This document shows positions 33,143-39,061 of a DNA stretch of 39,061 nt, one piece after another. The position numbers and the translations under genes are program-made. Below the pieces are notes generated by a model, which was not told where the DNA came from, did no database searches, and saw nothing but the letters and a program-made list of their open reading frames with translations. Source of the stretch: GCA-2746365 sp964651445 (lineage in GTDB: Bacteria; Pseudomonadota; Gammaproteobacteria; SZUA-229); NCBI GenBank assembly GCA_964651445.1, contig CAZYYW010000009.1:1-39061 (forward strand). The letters run 5' to 3'. Within the stretch, counting starts at the first letter, position 1. Each line of letters begins with the position of its first letter.

Positions 33143-34657
33143 ATGACAAAAAAATACATCGAAAAGATATTAACCGCCAGGGTTTATGACGTTGCCATCG
33201 AAACGCCATTGGAGGTCGCGGAAAATTTAAGTCAGCGCCAGAATAATCAGGTGTTGCTTAAACGTGAAGACTTGCAAAGTGTGTTTTCATTTAAACTGCG
33301 CGGTGCTTACAACCGAATTTATCAGTTAACACGCAGTAAAAAAGTGAAAGGGGTGGTAGCCGCTTCTGCGGGTAATCATGCGCAAGGTGTTGCATTGGCA
33401 GCAAAAAGGTTGGGGCTTGATGCCATTATTGTTATGCCTAAAACCACACCGGGTATTAAGGTGGATGCGGTGAAATCTTACGGTGCCAAAACCATACTAA
33501 TTGGCGATAACTATGATGAGGCTTGCGAGTATGCCAGCCGCTACGCCCGTAAGCAGAAGTTGGACTTTATTCATCCCTATGATGATGCGGATGTAATTGC
33601 TGGGCAAGGCACCGTTGGACTGGAAATCGTTCGCCAGCATGCAGATTTCATCGATGTTATTTTTGTACCGGTCGGCGGCGGTGGTTTAATTGCCGGCATT
33701 GGTTCAATTGTTAAATACCTTAGCCCTAAGACTAAAATAATTGGTGTCGAACCCGCTGATGCTGCCTGTATGACGCAGGCGTTTGAAAAAAATCGCCGTG
33801 TGGTGCTTAGCCATGTCGGCATTTTTGCCGATGGTGTCGCGGTAAAGCAGGTGGGCAAGGAAACTTTTCGCGTGGCTAAACAATGCGTTGATCAGATGCT
33901 GACAGTTACCACTGATGAGATATGTGCTGCAATCAAAGATATTTTTGATGATACCCGCTCGATTACCGAACCTGCGGGCGCGTTGGCAGTCGCTGGGCTA
34001 AAAAAATACGTGGCACAAAAAAAGCTAAGCGGTAAAACATTGGTGGCGATTAACAGCGGTGCTAATATGAATTTTGACCGACTGCGGCATGTTTCTGAGC
34101 GAGCTGAAATCGGTGAGCAGCGAGAAGCCTTGTTTGCCGTGACTATTCCTGAACGGCCAGGTAGTTTCAAGGCTTTTTGTCAAACCATTGGTAAGCGTGG
34201 CATTACCGAATTCAACTACCGTTATTGTGATGATGACAATGCACAAGTATTTGCCGGTGTGCAACTGCGTGAAGGTTTTAAAGAGCGGCAGGCGTTAATT
34301 AAGAAGCTAAAAAGTAAAAAATATCCGGTACTGGATATGACGGATAACGAAATGGCGAAGATGCACATTCGTCATCTGGTTGGTGGTCGAGCGGTGCTAA
34401 AAAATGAAGTTCTATACCGTTTTGAATTTCCTGAGCGACCTGGCGCACTGTTGGACTTCTTAGCGCAGATCGGTACTCGTTGGAACATCAGCCTGTTTCA
34501 TTATCGTAATCACGGTGCGGCCTTTGGGCGTGTACTTGTGGGATTGCAAATACCAAAACCTGAGCACAAACAACTGCGGCAATACCTCGATACCCTCGCG
34601 TATCCGTATTGGGAAGAAACCGATAATCCCGCTTATCAGTTGTTTTTGTCGTTGTAA
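33143..34657 (+). CDS. ilvA: Threonine ammonia-lyase, biosynthetic
   Basis: 504 aa. The PLP lysine is Lys51 in SFKLRGAYN. Other catalytic-domain motifs are AASAGNHAQGVALAA, the PLP-phosphate loop VGGGGLIAGIG and IAGQGTVGLEI. Two ACT-like regulatory modules follow (ALFAVTIPERPGSFKAF and YRFEFPERPGALLDFL), the biosynthetic type inhibited by isoleucine. It makes 2-oxobutanoate, the first step to isoleucine. The ATG at 33143 lies immediately after the inverted-repeat element, which may hold its promoter. No other ilv gene is nearby. Confidence 0.96.
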   Translation: MTKKYIEKILTARVYDVAIETPLEVAENLSQRQNNQVLLKREDLQSVFSFKLRGAYNRIYQLTRSKKVKGVVAASAGNHAQGVALAAKRLGLDAIIVMPKTTPGIKVDAVKSYGAKTILIGDNYDEACEYASRYARKQKLDFIHPYDDADVIAGQGTVGLEIVRQHADFIDVIFVPVGGGGLIAGIGSIVKYLSPKTKIIGVEPADAACMTQAFEKNRRVVLSHVGIFADGVAVKQVGKETFRVAKQCVDQMLTVTTDEICAAIKDIFDDTRSITEPAGALAVAGLKKYVAQKKLSGKTLVAINSGANMNFDRLRHVSERAEIGEQREALFAVTIPERPGSFKAFCQTIGKRGITEFNYRYCDDDNAQVFAGVQLREGFKERQALIKKLKSKKYPVLDMTDNEMAKMHIRHLVGGRAVLKNEVLYRFEFPERPGALLDFLAQIGTRWNISLFHYRNHGAAFGRVLVGLQIPKPEHKQLRQYLDTLAYPYWEETDNPAYQLFLSL

Positions 34658-34701
34658 TTGTCAGTGGTGTAGCGGCGCAGCGGTTACGAAGGGGGGCGAA
34701 A

Positions 34702-34728
34702 GGGGTCAGCAGGCTTGTCTCTGACCCC
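34702..34728. terminator. Hairpin between convergent ilvA and fau
   Basis: GGGGTCAG (34702-34709) and CTGACCCC (34721-34728) form a perfect 8-bp stem. There is no T-run, so intrinsic termination is uncertain, but it lies between two converging genes. Confidence 0.4.
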
Positions 34729-34752
34729 GATCTGCTGGATCTCAGCCCGCTG

Positions 34753-35364
34753 TTAGTCGCTGGTTTTTTGTTGGCGGTGATAGTGTTTTTTCTCGGTGAT
34801 AATACCGTCCAGTGGAATATCCCAGCGCTGTGATTCTATCCGCGCCACTTTCTGTAATTCATGTGCCAGTCCTAATAATGTCGGTTTTTTCCAAAATTGC
34901 CGATGTTGTAAATAGGCAAGCGTACGATCGTAAAAACCACCGCCCATGCCAACACGGTTGCCATGCTCGTCAAACGCCACCAGTGGCATCAGCAGTAAAT
35001 CCAGTTGACTGGCTTTTAGCCATTTTGATGGATGGCATATCGGTTCGGCGATGTTGAAACGATTGTGTTTAAAACGGGTATTTTCAGTATATGGGGCAAA
35101 ATACAGGCTGTTTTTTATCGGCGATAAAACCGGCAAGTAAACTTGCTTGTTGGCAAACCAGGCGTGTTCAACGATCAGGTAAGGATCAATTTCACCATCG
35201 TTGGCGAGATAGCAAGCAACGTGCTGACTATTACGGTAGACCTTTTGATGACGGATATTAAAACAGAGTGTTTTGCTGTGCCGTTGTTGAACGTCTGCTG
35301 ATAGCGTTCTTCTTTGTTCTCGGATGCTGCGCCTATCGGATGTGGACTTGTTGTTAGTGTTTAT
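34753..35364 (-). CDS. fau: 5-formyltetrahydrofolate cyclo-ligase, apparent ATA start
   Basis: 203 aa if read from ATA at 35364-35362. The N-terminal part is essential and conserved: RRSIREQRRTLS, then VACYLANDGEIDPYLI and KQVYLPVL. The C-terminal part has DLLLMPLVAFDEHGNRVGMGGGFYDRTLAYL, the MTHFS signature. No ATG, GTG or TTG exists in frame between the upstream TAG and TTG 35136, and that TTG would delete the nucleotide/folate-binding N-terminus. AGAGGTG sits 4 bases before ATA, well placed as a Shine-Dalgarno. It makes 5,10-methenyl-THF from 5-formyl-THF. It lies downstream of 6S RNA, as in E. coli ssrS-ygfA. Confidence 0.82.
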   Translation of the reverse strand: MNTNNKSTSDRRSIREQRRTLSADVQQRHSKTLCFNIRHQKVYRNSQHVACYLANDGEIDPYLIVEHAWFANKQVYLPVLSPIKNSLYFAPYTENTRFKHNRFNIAEPICHPSKWLKASQLDLLLMPLVAFDEHGNRVGMGGGFYDRTLAYLQHRQFWKKPTLLGLAHELQKVARIESQRWDIPLDGIITEKKHYHRQQKTSD

Positions 35365-35456
35365 AGGGCACCTCTATAAATAGATGCCAAATAGTTTGAC
35401 TGTGGTTAATAGTCGAATTATCAGGCATTTGTTTGCTTAGGTGGGGCAAGAATTAG

Positions 35457-35650
35457 GATGACATCTCCAAAGTACCGTAGCGGATACTGCCGACCTTGAA
35501 CCGGTAAGCTCAGGGGGGAATCAGCGATGTCGCGTCAGGCTTCCCGTATAAAACGGTAATGCACACGGCTCCAGCAGTCCAATTCCCAAAGTCAGTATTT
35601 AAGGCTCAAGGGATAAAACAGAATGCTTACGCACACCCTAGAGATGTCAA
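35457..35650 (-). ncRNA. ssrS: 6S RNA
   Basis: The minus strand folds from TGACATCTC at the 5' end to GGAGATGTCATC at the 3' end. It contains the recurrent 6S elements CCCTTGAGCC in the 5' strand of the central bubble and GGTTCAAGG near the 3' strand, about 190 nt in all (E. coli 183 nt). It lies between zapA and fau in the same orientation, its conserved site. 6S RNA mimics an open promoter and sequesters sigma-70 RNA polymerase in stationary phase. Exact ends are uncertain by several bases. The rest of 35365-35846 shows no gene. Confidence 0.88.
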
Positions 35651-35846
35651 AACAGGTGGATGTTCAATCTCTGAAAACACGTCTCTGCAACAGTATTGAT
35701 GTGTTGCCAGTGTTAATACATCCTATGTTTCTATTGTAAGTAATGCTAGCGGTAAATCAACCAATATCGAGAAATTAATATAGAGATTGTTTGGTATAAG
35801 ACAAGTTTTTCGTTGTGAGTAGGGTGGGAGTGCTGCACAAAACCTT

Positions 35847-36149
35847 TTAAATGACCTGAATACTACGCATTGAGTCGCTAATGCGTTCAGAAAGGGCGTC
35901 GATACGCTGGTTTAAATCGCTGTGTTCAACCACCATAGACTGGCTATGCAGTATCTCATGACTTATGTTGAGTGCTGCCATAATTGCAATACGCTCGGTG
36001 CCAATGACGGAGCCAGCTTGTTTGATCTCAGCCAATTTTTCATTCAGCAGATCGGCGGATGCACGCAGGTTGTCTTTTTCTTCTTCTGGACAGGCAATGC
36101 GGTATTCCTTGTCCAAAATGGTGACGGTTAAGGGTTCAGTGTTTTTCAT
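35847..36149 (-). CDS. zapA: Cell division protein ZapA
   Basis: 100 aa. It begins with the ZapA globular domain (PLTVTILDKEYRIACPEEEKDNLRASADLLNEKL), then a coiled-coil helix (IGTERIAIMAALNISHEIL ... DLNQRIDALSERISDSM). It bundles FtsZ filaments at the division ring. The 6S RNA gene lies about 200 bases downstream, and a TIGR02449 coiled-coil gene upstream, the usual set. Confidence 0.94.
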   Translation of the reverse strand: MKNTEPLTVTILDKEYRIACPEEEKDNLRASADLLNEKLAEIKQAGSVIGTERIAIMAALNISHEILHSQSMVVEHSDLNQRIDALSERISDSMRSIQVI

Positions 36150-36240
36150 AGTATGGATTTCATCTGGGTTTCCGCCACGTGTAAGATGCGGTCGCTACCG
36201 TCTGCTCTTCGGTTTTGCGTTATCGAGTTGGTTATAGGCT

Positions 36241-36296
36241 GTTCTTAACGGGTATTTCTTAACCGGCATTTATTAACCGACATTTCTTAACGGATA
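36241..36296. repeat. Four tandem 14-bp repeats
   Basis: Four adjacent 14-bp units (consensus TTTCTTAACCGGCA, each differing at up to four positions) lie about 90 bases upstream of zapA. The even spacing is neither coding nor palindromic. No other gene is visible between zapA and the TIGR02449 gene. Confidence 0.85.
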
Positions 36297-36325
36297 CTGC
36301 TCAAGCGTTATTCAAAAGCATAAAT

Positions 36326-36535
36326 TCAAGCTTTTTCCATAGAGCGCAGGCGCGTTATCATGGCTTCCACCTGTACCCGCNNNNNNNNNNNNNNNNNNNN
36401 NNNNNNNNNNNNNNNNNNNNNNNNNNNNNNNNNNNNNNNNNNNNNNNNNNNNNNNNNNNNNNNNNNNNNNNNNNNNNNNNTCAAGCTTTTTCCATAGAGC
36501 GCAGGCGCGTTATCATGGCTTCCACCTGTACCCGC
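36326..36535. other. Artificial gap: 100 N between two copies of the same 55-mer
   Basis: Bases 36326-36380 and 36481-36535 are identical for 55 bp with 100 N between. The true sequence is most likely continuous with one copy, which contains the 3' end of the TIGR02449 gene. Confidence 0.9.
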
Positions 36536-36693
36536 ACTTTTTCTTTTGATTCGATTAAATTCGAACGCTCAAAAGTAAGTGTTTGCAGTTGGGTACGCAA
36601 TTCTTGATTGTCATGTCCAAGTTTTTGGCAGAGATCGAGTAATTCGTCTACTTGTTCTTCGAGTTTCGATATTCTTGTTATAGTATCTGTCAT
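36481..36693 (-). CDS. TIGR02449-family small coiled-coil protein
   Basis: 70 aa from ATG 36693 (the frame is open to 36729, but the family begins MTDTITRISKLEEQVDELL). Nearly the whole chain is a heptad coiled coil (LEEQVDELLDLCQKLGHDNQELRTQL ... RVQVEAMITRLRSMEKA). The family is small, SlyX/ZapB-like in appearance, and is typically found between zapA and ygfB. A role in division is suggested by this place, not shown. The stop codon is the first base triplet after the N run; the duplicate 3' end before the gap is an assembly artefact. Confidence 0.85.
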   Translation of the reverse strand: MTDTITRISKLEEQVDELLDLCQKLGHDNQELRTQLQTLTFERSNLIESKEKVRVQVEAMITRLRSMEKA

Positions 36694-36865
36694 GGTCGTA
36701 ATAGTAGGACGTGAATCACCTGCGGTCAATTACTATGGTCAATTTAGCTTAAAAATCCTGTATATCTCGCTTAGCAGGGGGCATTTATGGCGGGATTGTT
36801 TTAAACTGGCTTTTTTCACCCTTTCGCTTTCAGCGATACACTGATACAGGACACATTGATCAATA

Positions 36866-37450
36866 ATGCAGAGCTTTCCCGATATTCCTCAATTAGAAGA
36901 TTTATTATTTAATGTCGATGCCGCTATGGGTGCGACCGAGTCGCATGGTGCCTTATGTGGCATGTTATGCGCGCAGGGTGCCACCGAGGCTTCGCAGTGG
37001 ATGTTATGTGTCTTGGGCGAGCATGAAGAAACCAGCAAATTGTTACAGAAAACCGGTAAAAAACTGTTGCAGATTCATCAGATATCGGTAGAGCAAATGA
37101 ATGACAGTGACGCTGAATTTGAACTTATGTTGCCCGACGATGATGAGCCACTGGACATGCGTGTGGAAGCATTAGGTATGTGGTGCCAGGGTTTTGTCTA
37201 CGGCCTTGCCATCGGTGGCATTAAGGAAGACTCCGAGTTGCCAGAAGACAGCAACGAACTGATTACGGATATCGTGGAAATCTCGCGCGCGGGGTATATC
37301 GTCGACAATGAAGCTGAATTGGCAAGCGATGAAGAAGATGATGAGGACGATGAAGTCGCCTTTATGGAAGTAACAGAATATGTGCGCATGGGCATCTTGT
37401 TAATTTATGAAGAGCTGCAGCCGCTACAATCTTCGCAGACCGTACATTAA
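36866..37450 (+). CDS. ygfB: UPF0149 family protein YgfB
   Basis: 194 aa, all-helical YgfB/YecA-type fold: ESHGALCGMLCAQGA, the central GMWCQGFVYGLAIGG and a conserved EYVRMGILLIYEEL at the end. A run of acidic residues (SDEEDDEDDE) sits before the last helices. In Pseudomonas YgfB has been reported to affect beta-lactam tolerance through AmpDh3 regulation; the general function is unclear. It is divergent from the TIGR02449 gene with a 172-bp shared promoter region, and precedes pepP, although a repeat element separates them here. Confidence 0.92.
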   Translation: MQSFPDIPQLEDLLFNVDAAMGATESHGALCGMLCAQGATEASQWMLCVLGEHEETSKLLQKTGKKLLQIHQISVEQMNDSDAEFELMLPDDDEPLDMRVEALGMWCQGFVYGLAIGGIKEDSELPEDSNELITDIVEISRAGYIVDNEAELASDEEDDEDDEVAFMEVTEYVRMGILLIYEELQPLQSSQTVH

Positions 37451-37454
37451 TAAA

Positions 37455-37703
37455 GGGTTTATGCCATATGAGTGAGCATAGAGATATAGACACAGACGAC
37501 TGCATGGATGCAGAAGGTAGGGCAACGCATGGAGCAGTTGCCGAGACCACAGAGCGTGTTTACAGTTAACACGACTACTACAGGGTTGCTGATAAACCTC
37601 AATGTATTAAGGTTGGAATTTATTAAACATTACAAGTTATAACTCTGTGGTCTCTGTGTCTATAAAAAATAGATGTATTGCCCACTTAAAATGACATAGA
37701 CCC
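37455..37703. repeat. MITE-like inverted-repeat element, copy 2 (inverted)
   Basis: A 249-bp relative of the element at 18078-18302 in the opposite direction. Ends are GGGTTTAT and ATAGACCC; it has TATAGACACAGA near one end and CTCTGTGGTCTCTGTGTCTATA near the other, and shares the interior. One arm is broken by a 46-bp insertion. It separates ygfB and pepP and ends 50 bases before pepP. Confidence 0.88.
37497..37542. repeat. 46-bp insertion nested in the repeat element
   Basis: The arm GACACAGAGACCAC reads GACACAGA, then 46 extra bases, then GAGACCAC. The insert begins CGACTGC and ends GCAGTTGCC (near-inverted ends) and has an internal hairpin CTGCAT-GG-ATGCAG. A GA pair is present on both sides, consistent with a short duplication. 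Confidence 0.65.
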
Positions 37704-37753
37704 ATTAAACATTAGAAAAATCTTACCTCGTTTAGTTTGTTAAGAGAGATACA

Positions 37754-39055
37754 TTGAATATAAAATTTTATGCAAAACGCCGCAAGCAGTTAATGCGCAT
37801 GATGGGTGAAAACTCGGTGGCTATTTTGCCGTCGGCACCGATGCTGGTACGAAACCGTGACGTTGAGCATGGCTTTCGTCAGGACAGTGATTTTTTGTAC
37901 CTCAGTGGCTTCAATGAGCCGGAGTCGGTTATTGTATTAATCCCTAATCGTAAGCAGGGCGAATTTATTTTGTTTTGTCGTGACCGTGATCCAAAAAAGG
38001 AAACTTGGGATGGTCGTCGTTATGGCATGGAAGGTGCGGTCGAGCATTTTGAAGCCGATTGTGCTTACCCCATCGACGACCTTGAAGATATACTGCCGGA
38101 CTTGATGCAGGACCGTGAAAGTGTTTATTACAGTATCGGGCTGAATGAAGCATTTGATAAGCATGTGTTGAAGTGTGTTAATGAGCTTCGCACTCAATCA
38201 CGTCGTGGTGTGCGTGTGCCTTATGAGTTTATTTCACTGGAATATCTACTGCATGATATGCGCTTGTATAAAGGTCGGGAAGAACTGGCATTAATGCGCA
38301 AAGCAGCAAAAATTTCTGTGCGCGCACACATTAATGCCATGAAAGCCTGTGAGCCGGGTATGAACGAATTTGAGCTGGAAGCAGAGTTCCTTTTTGAATT
38401 TAAACGCAACGGTGCTGGCTGGGCGTATTCGTCTATTGTAGGGGGTGGTGAGAACGGCTGTATCCTGCATTACACCGAAAACAATGCAGCGTTAAAGGAC
38501 AAAGAACTGGTGCTGATTGATGCCGGTGCTGAATATCAGGGCTATGCGGCTGACATCACCCGCACCTTTCCGGTCAACGGTAAATACACAGCGGCACAGC
38601 AAGAAGTTTATGAGGTTGTACTGGCGGCGCAGGAAGCGGCCTTCGCCAAAGTAAAACCGGGTAACCACTGGAATGACCCGCATCATGCTGCGGTTAGAGT
38701 ATTAACCAAAGGCATGGTTGAAATTGGACTGTTAAAAGGCAAGCCAGCGCAGCTAATCAAAAATGGCAGTTACATGAAATATTATATGCACCGCACCGGT
38801 CACTGGTTAGGCATGGACGTGCATGATGTTGGTGACTACAAAGTGGACGGTAACTGGCGTTTATTTGAGCCGGGCATGGTATTAACCGTGGAGCCGGGTT
38901 TATATATACCCGCTGGCACACGCGGTGCCAAACGTTGGTGGAATATAGGTGTGCGTATTGAAGACGACCTTGCGGTGACCAAAGACGGTTATGAATTATT
39001 GACCAAAGGTCTGCCACGCACGGTTGCCGAAGTCGAAGCGGTGATGGCATCGTAA
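37754..39055 (+). CDS. pepP: Xaa-Pro aminopeptidase P
   Basis: 433 aa with a TTG start at 37754 (AAGAGAG 7 bases upstream; the next ATG would remove conserved residues). The N-terminal creatinase-like domain has FRQDSDFLYLSGFNEPES. The pita-bread catalytic domain keeps all five metal ligands: Asp256 (LIDAGAE), Asp267 (ADITRTFP), His350 (GHWLGMDVHDVG), Glu380 (LTVEPGLY) and Glu403 (GVRIEDD). It removes N-terminal residues preceding proline, with two Mn2+. ubiH, which often follows, would lie outside the window. It ends 6 bases before the right edge. Confidence 0.96.
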   Translation: MNIKFYAKRRKQLMRMMGENSVAILPSAPMLVRNRDVEHGFRQDSDFLYLSGFNEPESVIVLIPNRKQGEFILFCRDRDPKKETWDGRRYGMEGAVEHFEADCAYPIDDLEDILPDLMQDRESVYYSIGLNEAFDKHVLKCVNELRTQSRRGVRVPYEFISLEYLLHDMRLYKGREELALMRKAAKISVRAHINAMKACEPGMNEFELEAEFLFEFKRNGAGWAYSSIVGGGENGCILHYTENNAALKDKELVLIDAGAEYQGYAADITRTFPVNGKYTAAQQEVYEVVLAAQEAAFAKVKPGNHWNDPHHAAVRVLTKGMVEIGLLKGKPAQLIKNGSYMKYYMHRTGHWLGMDVHDVGDYKVDGNWRLFEPGMVLTVEPGLYIPAGTRGAKRWWNIGVRIEDDLAVTKDGYELLTKGLPRTVAEVEAVMAS

Positions 39056-39061
39056 TATACG

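Noticed and set aside
36241..36296. The tandem 14-bp repeats as a CRISPR array or replication iterons
   Set aside because: Units are directly adjacent with no spacers, and no Cas or replication initiator gene is nearby.

Overview
The window is a piece of a gammaproteobacterial chromosome of moderate GC. The protein sequences resemble Escherichia coli and Pseudomonas orthologues (FadH, Rpe, RluA, CRP/Vfr, Coq7, RpiA, IlvA, PepP). Much of the order (rpe-gph-trpE..trpGDC-crp-osmC..coq7; rpiA/ilvA; fau-6S RNA-zapA-TIGR02449/ygfB-pepP) is the core arrangement I recall from Pseudomonas-like genomes. Three runs of exactly 100 N mark a scaffolded draft, probably a metagenome or short-read assembly. 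I cannot name a genus. Intergenic palindromic repeat families are frequent. I see no rRNA, tRNA, CRISPR array, prophage or intact insertion sequence.

Layout. 1-3.7 kb: a large TPR/transglutaminase-like protein, cut by the left edge, and a small exported TPR-like protein. 4-9.2 kb: rluA, then two minus-strand pairs, gspA-gspB (type II secretion assembly factors) and a periplasmic rhodanese with a membrane diguanylate cyclase. 9.4-14.6 kb: fadH, a DUF255 thioredoxin-fold protein and dusA on the plus strand. 14.6-16.3 kb: a DUF3187 protein, an assembly gap and a small cytochrome c on the minus strand. 16.7-23.6 kb: rpe-gph, then a trp cluster with a Trp-rich leader peptide, trpE, an embedded TIGR03790-type gene, trpG, trpD and trpC. 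23.6-28.3 kb: crp, the OsmC-like yhfA, a DUF885 protein, a VOC protein, coq7 and a 2Fe-2S ferredoxin. 28.3-31.3 kb: a candidate small RNA, rplM-rpsI and a porin behind a consensus CRP site. 31.4-32.1 kb: a MazEF-type toxin-antitoxin pair. 32.2-39.06 kb: rpiA, ilvA, fau, 6S RNA, zapA, a TIGR02449 coiled-coil gene, ygfB and pepP.

How parts fit. The trp genes look controlled by ribosome-mediated attenuation. The CRP/Vfr protein keeps the residues that read TGTGA, and a perfect TGTGA-N6-TCACA site lies upstream of the porin. 6S RNA and fau keep their usual co-oriented order, but fau seems to lack a normal start codon and has a well-placed Shine-Dalgarno sequence before ATA.

The strongest new leads are: a promoter-to-terminator unit at about 28.34-28.47 kb that looks like a small RNA with a C-rich loop; the trp leader; the ATA start of fau; two artificial 100-N gaps whose flanks are the same 55-mer; and a family of miniature inverted-repeat elements, one of which carries a nested 46-bp insertion.
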